Positions 34,680 through 45,116 of a stretch of 64,000 bases of DNA are shown here, piece after piece (positions within the stretch are counted from its first letter, which is position 1; every line of letters starts with the position of its first letter). The stretch covers positions 142,463 through 206,462 of the forward strand of contig NW_005178956.1 of NCBI RefSeq assembly GCF_000350225.1. Reading direction: 5' to 3'. The stretch comes from Chondrus crispus. Taxonomy: Eukaryota > Rhodophyta > Florideophyceae > Gigartinales > Gigartinaceae. The notes under the pieces are model-generated. The model did no database searches. It was not told the origin of the DNA and was given only the letters and a program-made list of their open reading frames with translations. Made by a program: the position numbers and the translations under genes.

Positions 34680-35643
34680 TGTAGTGCAATGCGCCTGTTA
34701 GGCAGAGACCAAGGTCCGACGGTCCAACACAAACAACAGCAACAAAAACAACAACTGCCAACGGCACAGCGCTACGCAGTGTTCGAAGCTCCCTGTCCTC
34801 TTTAAGCGGGTTTGCGGCCCGCAGTAGCTCGGATCCCTGATAGGGGGGCAAGGAGAAGGGCCCAGCCCGGGATCGGTAAATGGTGGTAGAGTCTTGTAAA
34901 GGCAACTGCTCGACGAGTTCGGAGGGGTGTTTAGATAAACCTCCTCCGATGGGTCGTAAATCCAATGCTCGAAGAGCGCCTTGTACACCTTATACCCTTG
35001 ATAAGGTCTTCGACGGGGACGTCGCAACGTAGCCCGTCGGGAAAGAAGAAAACTTAGCAGCGCTACACCGTCGTGCTGCCCGATGGCAAAGTACCAACAA
35101 CGGATCGGTCGCAACCAGATTCCGATGGAACCAACACCGAGAAAAGCACCACTGGTGCACCAACACAAAAGCCCGATGGCTAATGACGTCACATTGCGGA
35201 TCGCAATCCTACAAGGTGGGACCAACTCAAGATTAAGGGAAATTAGGATAGGGAAATAAAGGAAAATTGGTAAGGAAAAAGGGAACCCCCGAGCGCAAAG
35301 GATACAGTAATCTGTAGTTAAAAGGGAATGTCTTGTAAAAGACGGACTTCAACCAAGGCGATATCCGACTCTGGCAACTCGGGTTACGTTTACTGACTTG
35401 GTGGTCAGAGGGCTAAGGTACATATCGCCCCGCCGGAGCCACTACAGTAGCTCGCGGCGCTAGATCCTAAATCTAATCTAATGTCAGCAAAATTAATGCG
35501 AACTAATTAACTAAATAAAATAAAATAATTAAATATTAAAACTGTGCAATTATTCACACGTGTGTCCCCCAATCCGGACCACTTTTCATATCCAAATATT
35601 TTCCTTTCTTTTCACCCCCTTTTCAGGTGCGTATTGCACTACA
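34680..35643 (-). repeat. 5' LTR of element C
   Basis: 964 bp with intact TGTAGTGCAAT ... ATTGCACTACA termini. About 97% identical by eye to the 3' copy, and clearly related to the LTR of element B. Confidence 0.9.
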
Positions 35644-36721
35644 GGGGCTAGTGGGATGTCTACGCTACAGACGCCCGCGTATACGACGGACTCGTATACA
35701 GAGGCCGCGGATCCCGTGTTAGCGTTTCGAGGGCGCGGAAACACGCCAGCGCCAAGAATTCCGATGGAAGACAAGGGTACGGCCTTCAGAAGACCGGGCT
35801 GGACGGGCGGGCCGACGGCCCGAGGACCGCCAAGGTCGCCGTACCCTCCGAAAAAGCATGGCCTCGAATGCTACCATTGCTACAAGAAGGGGCACCTAGG
35901 GCCTACGTGTTTGCTCTTGTTCCGTGAGATGCACCGAGTTCTGAAGAACTGCGAGGCGCTCTCCCCGATGGAGAGGTTGGGAATTCCGTCGACAAGTTAC
36001 CTAAAGGTAATACAATGGTTCGAATCGCAGACAGCGGGCACGCCGAGTGCCTCTGCCGAAGGTTCGAACCGAACATCAGGAAGGCCGGGCGCAGGGCCGT
36101 CGTCGGACTGGAGAAGAAATCCCCAGCGACAGGAAAACTAAGGGGGGAATCTCAAAAAATTGGAAAGGAGAGACATGCGTCCGGCAAACTATGTCCGGGA
36201 CCCAGTTCCGTTCCCCGCTTTTAGCGAAGGAGGCAGTCGACGACGAGGAGACAGTTGGAATCATCGATAAACCGAAAGGACCCATTGGGGTCAAGAAGAT
36301 TCTGCGAAGGGGCAAGGACGATCCGCTGGAGCAAGTCCGACGCCCCTGGTACAGGGTCAAGCGCGGGGAATGTCCCGAAAAGATTTTGGTCCTTGCGAGG
36401 AAAAACTACAAAGTCTTCGCGGACATTGGACCGACGGTCGGATTGGTGAGCCGTGTACTGTCCGTGTTGGACACCGGCGCGGGACCCAATCTCATCCGGA
36501 GATCCGAGCTTCCAGCAGGAATGGGAGCTCTTGTGTCCTTCGGACCGACCCAAGACATCGGCGATGCGAATAACAGGCCACTCCGAACTCTAGGTACACT
36601 CAAAATGCCTGTGAGACTTGGACGTTTCGTGGCTTCAGCCGAATTCATAGTTTGTGAAAAACCCGCAGTCCCCGTAATTCTAGGAGCGGACTATTGCGAT
36701 AGGTTCGTGGAGGCTATCTAG
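35644..36721 (+). pseudogene. Element B gag remainder and protease
   Basis: Resumes the gag text after the inserted element C (DPVLAFRGRGNTPAPRIP; zinc knuckle CYHCYKKGHLGPTC), then a protease with VLSVLDTGAGPNLIRRSEL and VPVILGADYCDRFVEAI. Part of a fossil element. Confidence 0.85.
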
Positions 36722-36742
36722 CCACGGAAGAGGACAGTTGAG

Positions 36743-38775
36743 TTGGCGGATTTCTCGGAGGTTCCGATCGTAAGGCGGTTCTCGGCGAGAAAATCGAGGA
36801 AGCATTTGGTCCCCGGAGAGGGCGAGACTGATGCAAAAGGGGAGCGAGTTTCCCCCAGGGTGAAGGTGGCAAGAGCCACGACCATTGAGCCAGGGACGCA
36901 ACACGTAGTCGAATGCACCTCGAAGAGGACTGGCTTGGTCGTCGTTCAACCCTACGCATCCCTATACGACAAACACGGACTGGTAAGCACTAACGGTGTA
37001 GTCCAGGTTGAGCCTGACAAACCTTTTAGATTGCTTGTAGCGAATTTTAGAAATTACCCTGTCAGGGTTCAAAAAGGCCAAGTGGTGGCGGAACTACTAC
37101 CGCATCCGAGGGCCGTACTCAAGAGCAATACCACCATTGGTGAGGTACTTGGCATTCAAGAAAGGGATGAGGAAAAATTTACTAATTCTACCCCGCCGCC
37201 TACGAGCGAGAGAAGATGCGAACCGTCGGAACAAGATCGCGAGGACCAGCAAGGAGAACGAGAGGAAGGGCTCTCCGCGACGGCAACTACGAAGCCGGAG
37301 CGGCGGATTGAGCCTCCCCCGCCGGACGTGGAGGACCTCGACCTGAGCAACGTGCCGGACCGGCTGCGCGAAAGATTCCGTCGGATGTTAAAAAAATATT
37401 CCCGCATGTGGGATGGGACCCTTGGTGAGATCAACAACACGGTCCACCGGATTGAACTGGCCCCGGATACAAGGCCAATTGCACAAGCTCCCTACCGAGC
37501 CGGCCCAAAAGCTCGGGAGGTTGAGAACGCAGAAGTACAGAAGATGTTAGAAGCAGGAGTCATCGAACCGGCGCAGTCAGAATGGGCGTCGCCCGTTTTA
37601 TTAGTGCCAAAGCCGGACGGATCGATGCGCTTTTGCGTAGACTACCGCAGGTTAAACGCGGTAACGATGAAGGACACGTACCCTTTGCCGCGCATGGATG
37701 AGTGTCTGGACTCGTTGGGAGACACCAAGGTCTTTTCCGCGTTGGACGCGATCTCGGGGTATTGGCAGATGCCTATTCCGGAAGCGGACCGTGACAAGAC
37801 AGCTTTTTCGTGTCACTCAGGTCTCTACCGTTTTTCAAGAATGACCTTCGGGCTTACCAACGCGCCAGCGACGTTTCAGAGAGCCATGGATATCCTGCTC
37901 TCTCCGTTCCGTTGGAAATGCTGCCTGGTATATCTAGATGATATCATCATCCTCAGCAAATCCTGGGAGGAGCACGTCGTCCACGTGGACGAAATACTGT
38001 CTGTATTGGAAAAGGCAGGTGTGAAGCTCAAGCTTCGCAAGTGCGAATTTTTCGTCGAAAAGATCAAGTACCTGGGCCATGTCGTTCGGCTAGGTACATT
38101 GGAAGTTGACGCCGCGCGAACCTCCGCATTGGAGCAAGTGAGGTACGCTCAAACGCAGACGCAGCTCAGAAGCTTTCTGGGACTTTGTAAGGTATATCGC
38201 AGGTTCGTCCCACACTATGCGAAAATTGCGCACCCTCTAAACCAACTATTGAAGAAAGGACAACCGGTCCAGTTGGAAGGATTCGACGAACCATGCGAAA
38301 AAGCTTTTCATAAGCTCAAAGACGCTATCTTGGCGCCGCCGGTGTTGGTGCTGCCGAAGAAGGACCTACCATACTCGGTAGACACCGATGCAAGCGACTA
38401 TCAAATCGGCGCTGCATTATTTCAAACGCATCTGGATACGCAACGTAAACCCATCGGGTTCTTTTCAAGAACGCTAGCCACAGCCGAGAGAAACTATTCT
38501 GTATCAGAAAAAGAATGCCTAGCGGTAATATGGGCCGTACAGACTCTAAGACCATATCTATATGGTGAGCACTTCATTGTGTATACCGACCATGCCTCAT
38601 TGAGGTGGTTGATGAACGTAACCGACCCCAGCGGGAGATTAATCCGATGGAGGCTCCGCCTCTCGGAATTTGATTTCGAAATCAAGTACAAGAAGGGCAA
38701 GGCTAACAGCCAAGCTGATGCCCTGTCAAGATTACGGACCGCAGGAGAAACCGTCTACGAAATCGACGATTAAAT
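36743..38775 (+). pseudogene. Element B reverse transcriptase and RNase H
   Basis: A 676-residue open stretch with LVPKPDGSMRFCVDYRRLN, RMTFGLTNAPATFQRAM, CLVYLDDIIILSKSW (YLDD) and an RNase H domain (YSVDTDASDYQIGAALF). Highly similar to elements C and F. Part of a fossil element. Confidence 0.9.
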
Positions 38776-38964
38776 CCCATGCTTTATGGCCGAACCGGCC
38801 GAGGGTACAGTGGAGGACGAGGACAGTTTTGACGTGGTAGACGACATCCTCGCTCTTGAGGGGGGCCCGCCCCTGATCGCCTCGATCAATTCCAAGCCGT
38901 CACTCCGGAGGAGCTCATTCGCGAGCAAGCCGTCGACCCCTTCTGCAACCGCATCAAGGAAGAA

Positions 38965-40748
38965 ATGGACGCCGGAAAGGTGAGAACGTTCAGCATGGAG
39001 ACCGAGGAACTCGAACGAACTCTATGCCGTACCACGGCGGAGTTTGTACAAGTGCTGATACCACAATCGTTAAGGGACCGCGTCCTAGGGTTGTGCCACT
39101 ACGCAAAATTGGCAGGCCACCCGGGAGGCAGGAAACTTTACAAGACATTGAGAAGACATTTTTATTGGCCTACGATGGCCCTAGACTGCTACGCAGTTGC
39201 GAAAAATTGCGCCGCATGCGCACGAGAACGAGTTAAGTTGAGGAAGAATACGAAGGAAATGAAGCTGTTTACGCCAAAGGCTCCTTTGGAATTCGTCGCG
39301 ATCGACATTCTCGGTGAGTTAATTACCACCAAACGAGGGAACCGCTACATCCTCGTCACCAGCGATCGATATTCCAAATTGGTACGAACCGTACCTCTCA
39401 AGAAAATTACTGCCGCACACATAGCGCAAGCCTTTGTGCATCATTGGGTATTCGTATACGGAACACCCGTCAAGCTGTTGTCAGACAATGGGACACAGTT
39501 TACGGCTCGGTTCTTCCAGAACATTTGTCAATTTTGGGCATACGCAATGTGTTCACGACTACGTACCACCCGCAGGCCAACGGCGAAGTTGAGAGGTTTA
39601 ACCGCACGCTGACTTCGGCGTTGCGAAAATATGTTGGAGAACACCCCAAGGACTGGGACCTATTTAGCGACGCTGTGACGTTCGCCTACAACACGCAAGT
39701 TCATCGAACTACGAACATTGCGCCCTTCGAGCTGGTGTTAGCTCGGGCGCCCAGAAGCATTGCGTTACGAGCGCAGCCAACTTTGGAGAACTTCAGCTCG
39801 TCACGAGCATACTACCTGAAATGGCAGTCGTGGCTGGAGGGCCTAATGCGAAGCGCCGATAGGAGTTTGCGGAAGGAACAAACCCGGTACAAGCGAAATT
39901 TCGACGCACGCCTTCGCAAACCGAAATATGAGATCCCACCGGGGTCCTACGTGTTCCTCCGGAAGGAGCAGGGCACGGCTAGCGAACCGAAACACAAGCT
40001 GGCACAAGCCGCCACAGGACCTTATCAAGTCAGAAGATCGGATCAACATTCAGTAGTCATTGCCATTGGCGATCAGGAGGAACGCGTATCGCGAGATAGG
40101 GTGGAGTTAGCCCCAAGCCCGATGAACTATGCGCCGATAATCGGGCTACGACAAGCGCGACAGTTACTCAATCGAGAAGGGAAACGAGAAGAACCCGCCG
40201 CGCAAGCGAAGAATAGGACGGATGAAGGACCGTTGGTAAATCAGGAAATTGCGGGCATCCCGCCCGATCCACAAGAGATGGGAGGATCGGAAGAGCAGGA
40301 TGAAGATGAGCCACTGGCTCTTCGGAAGGGGGAAGGACAGTTGGACACGCAGGGAAAAGTAGCCGAGAGTCAGGAGTATGTGATCGACAAGATCGTAGAC
40401 CACGGCTACGACGAGGAGAAATTAATTCTCAAAGTGAGGTGGTATGGGTACACGCCCGAGGAGGCGACGTGGGAGCCCATCGAGCAATTGCCCCGCAGCG
40501 CGGCCGTCACGTACTTCCGAAGGAAAACACTATCCTTGCCCCGCGCAAGTGTCACGCGCACGATCGGGATAGCAATCGTCAATAAAGTTCGCAGGTTGCA
40601 GACAACGGAAGGGTCAGAAATTCGAAGAAGGAACGGAACCGTGAGGTGCCTCAACGAGGGACGTGGAATCAAGGGAAGTACGACAGTCAGCCCTCGGGGC
40701 CCCCGTTACAAGAAGGGACAGAAGCGCGACGCGTTTTCAAGGAATTGA
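38965..40748 (+). pseudogene. Element B integrase and chromodomain region
   Basis: Zinc finger (HYAKLAGHPGGRKLY ... NCAACAR), integrase core (FVAIDILGELITTKRGN, LLSDNGTQFTARFF, YHPQANGEVERFNRTL) and chromodomain (YVIDKIVDHG, KLILKVRWYGYTPEEATWEP). Part of a fossil element; broken. Confidence 0.85.
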
Positions 40749-40900
40749 AGCAAGACTGTATTCTTGGATGATGCACTGAGCCTCCCGGAAAACCCGAACC
40801 CGCCTCACCGCAGTACGCACGAACAATGACGTTTCGGACAGGCGGTCCGCCCGCGTGGAGTATGATGTAATCAAAAATAAATAAATAAATAAGCGTGTCG

Positions 40901-41339
40901 ACAACAAACTGCTGAGCGAGCGACGCCAGGCAGAGCTCGAACTCCAGCCATGCTGCGAAATTATAATCAAAAAGCACGAAAAATTACTGCAGCTGCAGTG
41001 CGCACACGAAGTGGTGGTCGTTTGCCACAGTCGGCGACATAACTATTCTAAGTCGCCCCGCAGCTAAGCCCCACCCGACCTCACACGAAGCCGATCGTCA
41101 CACTCACTGCTAACACACTGCCCCTACTCGACGAGCACGAAGACCCGTCCATATGGACCACCGTCAGAAGAACGCTGCTACGGAGTCACCCCGCGACGAC
41201 CGATGTCGGCGCTCACACACAGTCCTATTGTCCAGAGTGACCTGTTTAACACTTACCCACCATAACCCCTCTTCCGTCCCTTTGTTTGTTTTTGTTTTCT
41301 TCTTTTTGTTTCTGTTCTACTCCATTCTATTTTATTTTA
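40901..41339. other. Unassigned sequence right of element B
   Basis: Similarity to element C fades near 40.9 kb. No LTR, ORF with a motif, or repeat was recognised. Ends in a T-rich stretch (41280-41350). Confidence 0.4.
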
Positions 41340-41340
41340 T

Positions 41341-42400
41341 GATCATTTATTTTTGGGGTCAAAGTGTAGATTTTGGGGCGACACCCGGCCAAAGTGAAAT
41401 CTACGTGGGTCGATTTCAATGCGGTGGGGTTTTTTACAGGGCGACACTACTAAAAAGTGCTTTGCCGGTAGGGTGATTTTGGTCCATAGTGTCCTTTTGA
41501 TGGGTGACAATGCACGTTTTCTAGGGTGACAGAAAAACGATCGTAAAGTCACCTCCGACAAACTCATATTCGGGGATGTCACCCCATAAAAACGTATACC
41601 ATCGTGGCATTTCAGCAGAGACCTAAATGTTAGAAAAGTCGCCCTAGAAACGCATGATTGTTTTAATGTCACCCTTATAAAAGCACGCCAACGCACGGTT
41701 TCGTGCTGGATATAGCGCTCTCAAAACTGAAACAATATAATGTAGCTATAGAGGCCGCCCAGTGCCCACCACAGTGGCTGGCATACGGTGACGCGCGGTC
41801 ACGCGGCGTACGTTCTGCCTTCTGAACTCGCCATTTTTCGGCGTCTACGTTCCCCAGCTCCCCCCCCCGCACATCTCGCCGCAATTCCCTCACCCGCCTT
41901 CTTCATCGCCTTGCTCACCCTGCCTCTAGCATGGTGCACCGCGGCCGCGTCTCCAAGTGACCCGGAACCCGCACCAAAGAGCCCGACGCCCATCTCACGT
42001 GTGTCCACTGTTACTGACTGTGCACTGAGACAGCTTTATGGGGATGAAAACACTAGGTAAACATGCTTCCGTGGTATGGAAAATACTGTATGTAATTGTA
42101 TGTAGATAGAGTGGGTAGAAGTTGCCGGTGTTTCGCATATGAAGTCACCCTATATTTCCAACTGAAATCACATCAATCTCAGAAAACGATCCCATGTCGC
42201 CCTATAGACACAGATAAAGATCGGCATGTTTCAACATGTCGTTTTCTTAGGGCGACGTCACCCTCGGAATTGGATGAATGAGGAACGTCACCCTTCAATG
42301 CCACCTCAATTCAGGTAGTCGCCCCCAAAACACCCCCAGGGCTAGAACTTCACCTCCCCAGGGGCATCAAAAGCCGCACCTGTCACCCCAAGATCCGCAA
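41341..42400. repeat. Cluster of GGGYGAC / GTCRCCC words (possible fold-back element)
   Basis: About 15 copies of the word lie in 1.05 kb. Forward copies: near 41376, 41438, 41471, 41501, 41523 and 42249. Reverse copies: near 41547, 41577, 41637, 41667, 42142, 42194, 42256, 42286, 42317 and 42381, a few of them one-base variants. Several sit inside larger repeats of the type cgttttctagggtgacag / agaaaacgat. About 430 bases without the word (41700-42130) split the cluster. This resembles the subterminal binding-site arrays of DNA transposons, but no transposase or end repeat was found. Confidence 0.55.
41788..42060 (+). CDS. Possible first exon of a secreted or anchored protein
   Basis: A 90-codon ORF whose hydrophobic run (AFFIALLTLPLAWCTAAAS) is followed by a Pro/Ser stretch and DCALRQLYGDENT. 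The stop lies in actag-GTAAAC, a plausible splice donor. No downstream exon found and no family recognised. Sits in the word-free gap of the 41341-42400 cluster. Weak call. Confidence 0.2.
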   Translation: MTRGHAAYVLPSELAIFRRLRSPAPPPAHLAAIPSPAFFIALLTLPLAWCTAAASPSDPEPAPKSPTPISRVSTVTDCALRQLYGDENTR

Positions 42401-42654
42401 ATGGCCCTTAATTTTTTGATATCTGTCCGAAATTTCCATTTTGTGGAAGGTAGTTGCAGTTATCGGGGGTTGCAGTTATCGCGCAGGTACTGTATACAAG
42501 TATGTGCCGACAGTGGGCTCAAGCTCAGTGTCGGCCGCCTTTCCAACTGTATTACACCGTAGTGAATCATTTATCCTTCAAGACTTGTAGTACTGTATCC
42601 ACCTACACACAAATGCTATCAACCCGCTGCGACCGCACTTTTCCATAATACTGA

Positions 42655-43471
42655 CTACATCACGGAGGTGCCCTTCTCGCCAACCCAGGCGAACGTGGTT
42701 ACCCATTCGGGAGCGGGGCTGCCCGTGAGACACTCGCACAAATCTGAGGCGAAGTGATTACAATTTCTGCGCACGGCAAAAGCACAACGACGAAGGGGTA
42801 AGGGTTCTCGAAAGGGCACAAAAATGCATGCTTGCCTCGGAAAGAATTCACAACTGACCGCGTTAAATACGTTACAGAGTATACGAGTTACCACTCCACC
42901 TGGGCCATGGCCTTGACAAGCTCTGACATCTGCTGCGGGTCAAGACTGGTCCTCCCTACAAAGACTGTCTGCCTAAACTTCGCATCGGGGGCCTTCCGCG
43001 GGACGACTTCAAAGACGCCTATGTCGTCATCCGCGTGTCCGCCGTAGCAATACTCAGTGCCGTAAATGGAGACACTCGAGTGATAATGCCCATACCGACG
43101 CCGTAGAAATACCAGTTATTGGTGGGCACGCCGTCCGGGTTGTCGGGGTGCTGAAGATCGTAGACGTTGAGTTCGATCGGGACTCCACCGGCAGTAGGCA
43201 TCACTCCCTGGTTTGACGACATGGGCTGTTCTGGATGGGTCTCGCGCATCGGGGGATGATGCCGGAGGAGGTGGCGGGGGTGTCCGTATGTTGACCGGGG
43301 GTGCGGGTGGAGGACGGGATAGACGAAGGGCACATGTGAGGTGGGTCGGGGGTGCGAGGGCGTCGGCGAGCGGGGTGCGGACACGTCGGTGCTCTGGCGA
43401 AAGGCGACGCTGCCGCCCGACGGGCGATGGGGCGGCGCGCCGCCGGCATCGCACGGGGCGCTCGAAGACAT
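42655..43471 (-). pseudogene. DeSI/PPPDE-type thiol isopeptidase
   Basis: Pro-rich N-terminus (about 95 residues from the ATG at 43471), then a PPPDE domain: VPIELNVYDLQHPDN, GVGMGI, YHSSVSIYGTEYCYGG with the catalytic His, VFVGRTSLDPQQMSELVK, and RRNCNHFASDLCECL with the catalytic Cys, ending APEWVTTFAWVG. The family removes SUMO or ubiquitin from proteins. Two joins are needed. A one-base shift falls between GMGI and YHSS (a T missing from a T run, or a read error). A short intron or gap lies between about 42885 and 42785: the donor GTAACT is visible, but no acceptor keeps the frame cleanly. The active-site residues are present, so the gene is either recently broken or mis-sequenced. Confidence 0.7.
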
Positions 43472-43910
43472 GCAGCGGCACTCCGACGAGCACCGCGGCT
43501 AGCTCGGGCACAAAGAGACGTGCCGCGCAATGCTGCGCAAGCTCCCCGTCACCGGCGCGCGGAGGAAGGAGCACATGGAAGACGGCGGCATGTCCGAGCG
43601 CGGACCGCGCTCCGCGCGACGACGACCGCGGAAGACGCAACGCGCTGCACGCGGCCCTGGAGCGGCTGCCGTCGCTCAGCGGCGGCGGCAGCCGCGACTG
43701 CTGCTGCCATGGGGGAGGAGGAGGCCGAGTGGGGTCGGGAGGAGGAGGCCGGGCGCGGCGCGGCAAGGACGGGAGCGCGCGCGGGGACAGGGTCAACGCA
43801 GGCGTGCGGTGGTGTGCGTCAGTGGGCGACGACTGCAAGGCCGGGACCGAGGAGGGCGAGCAGCGGGTGAGCTCGGGAGACGGGTGGCGAGGCCGAAGAA
43901 GACCGTAGGG
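43472..43910. other. GC-rich spacer
   Basis: Very GC-rich; long ORFs on both strands are compositional. Likely the 5' region of the minus-strand peptidase gene. No TATA box seen. Confidence 0.45.
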
Positions 43911-44288
43911 TCATGGGTAAGCCAAGCCCTGACGAGTGCGCTGATGTCGATCCGCCACGACAGAAGCGCAGTGCTGTACCGTACCAGCCGGGCGAGCACT
44001 GCGTTCAGTCTGAAGAACTATTCGGAAACGCGTCAGCCCCAACGCAGACTTCTCCACTCGCAGAGCTGCTTTCACGTCCCACTCAATACTGGCGCGTCCT
44101 GAAAGCTGCGCCTTGTTGCCGGTGTCAACGTCAACAAACGAGACGCCCGCTCTATCATCGACTTGGAGGTTTCCGGATGATTGAAACATGCCGTTTCCTC
44201 GATACTCCAGCCAGAAGATCTCCTTGCATGACGGAATTGTTTGTAGCCGAGATCTAACAAAAGTGACGTTTTCGGGTGGCAGGCACAT
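43911..44288 (-). pseudogene. Pyridoxamine-phosphate-oxidase-like flavin domain, fragment
   Basis: 125 codons. EIFWLEYRGNGMFQSSGNL followed by DDRAGVSFVDVDTGNKAQL and SGRASIEWD match the flavin-binding split-barrel found in PNPOx-like domains, especially those fused to ferredoxin-reductase-type oxidoreductases. The preceding strands (HRGGPPGFV-type text) are missing and the residues after EWD do not match, so this is a fragment or one exon. A flavin-dependent redox role is inferred from the fold only. Confidence 0.5.
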
Positions 44289-44376
44289 GGTTCCGATCGC
44301 TTATCAACCTTTCTTCGTTTTTGCTTCTGCGGTATCGTCGGTGGCGCACGAGAGGTGTCCAGCTTCAAATTCAATT

Positions 44377-44790
44377 TCAACCGAAGACCAGAGTTCCGAA
44401 GCGGCGTTTCCCATGTCCGAAGAAAACCTCTGTATCTGCGCAAACGTTTTTCGGTGCTAGACTGTACGCCAGCCATATCTTCCTGGCGAGAGAGAGGATC
44501 CCCAAGAAGCACAAGATCTTGCCTCCTGACCAGCACAGGCCTGTATCCTGCTCGTCGGCAGCGAGAACTAAAATTGCGGCCAAAATGAGATACACATCGT
44601 GCCTCACGGTTGTCGGGGCAACTGTCGCAGATCTCAGCGTAAAATGATAAGTGTGCTTCCATATGCTACACACTATCCCAGCACCAGGTCCAAACTCGGG
44701 TCCCAGTTGATTGTTCTTGACAAGCCCATCCACGTCATTCAAAATGGCGATCCGACAGTTGCTCGACTGAGCGTATTCCCTCAGCCTTCT
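44377..44790 (-). pseudogene. Unrecognised coding fragment cut by element D
   Basis: The minus-strand frame entering from the copia LTR reads RRLREYAQSSNCRIAILNDVD and LGPEFGPGAGIVCSIW. It looks protein-like but no family is recognised. Its first codons come from the LTR, so the true 5' part was removed by the junction at 44790/44791. Confidence 0.3.
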
Positions 44791-44996
44791 TGTTACGCGA
44801 GCGAACATCTCCAACGGACAGCACTGGCAGGCATGAAGTTTGCCGTTTGTCTTTTGGGTCCAGAGACAGTGTTAGCACTGACAGTGTTAGCATAGATTTG
44901 AATTTCTTGGGATCAATCCTAATTCGTCAGTATATGTAGTGCAGACCATATGAAGAGTAAAGGGTATATGATCTACAACAACTTTCCAGCTCTTTA
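44791..44996 (+). repeat. 5' LTR of element D
   Basis: Starts TGTTACGCGAGCG; the shared sequence with the 3' copy ends at ccagctcttta (44996). Confidence 0.85.
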
Positions 44997-45014
44997 GGTT
45001 ATGGGGCCCAGTCT
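44997..45014 (+). other. Primer-binding site of element D (initiator tRNA-Met anticodon region)
   Basis: ggttatggggcccagtc directly follows the LTR. It is nearly identical to the complement of the tRNA-iMet anticodon arm (GCTGGGCCCATAACC), as in Drosophila copia, which primes with a half-tRNA-iMet rather than the tRNA 3' end. Confidence 0.75.
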
Positions 45015-45116
45015 ACATTCCCTTTCTTTCTTTTCTGAAAACCTCATCCGTTCATTTACGCTCCTTTCATATTTTCGTTTCAATTCGCAGGTTCTGCGTT
45101 CCCTTTAGACTACACG

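Larger units (their letters stand above)
21635..35643 (-). mobile_element. Element C: 14-kb chromodomain Ty3/gypsy retrotransposon inside element B
   Basis: Read right to left: 5' LTR (35643-34680), primer site and leader, gag (34433-32149), protease (32148-31598), reverse transcriptase and RNase H (31560-29311), integrase with chromodomain (29329-27737), a 5.1-kb region without long ORFs (27736-22588), and 3' LTR (22587-21635). Flanks read gcggct on the left and ggggct on the right, a plausible target duplication with one mismatch. By eye the two LTRs are about 97% identical, so the insertion is fairly recent compared with B. Nearly full in layout; about three or four breaks in the coding part. 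Confidence 0.85.
18620..40900 (+). mobile_element. Element B: chromodomain Ty3/gypsy retrotransposon, split by element C
   Basis: Plus-strand element inserted into element A. Order: 5' LTR (18620-19717), primer site, gag (19838-21634), the inserted element C (21635-35643), rest of gag and protease (35644-36721), reverse transcriptase and RNase H (36743-38775), integrase and chromodomain (38965-40748), then a 3' tail whose similarity to element C fades near 40.9 kb. No 3' LTR is present, so the right end is lost. Fossil with several breaks besides the insertion. Its LTR differs clearly from that of C. Confidence 0.85.

Noticed and set aside
43116-43838. 240-codon minus-strand ORF, Pro/Arg/Ala-rich
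   Set aside because: Overlaps the DeSI peptidase N-terminus in another frame; length comes from GC content and absence of stops, with no motif.
44355-44662. Additional ORFs on both strands at 44.1-44.7 kb
   Set aside because: Compete with the flavin-domain and unknown minus-strand fragments; no motif of their own.
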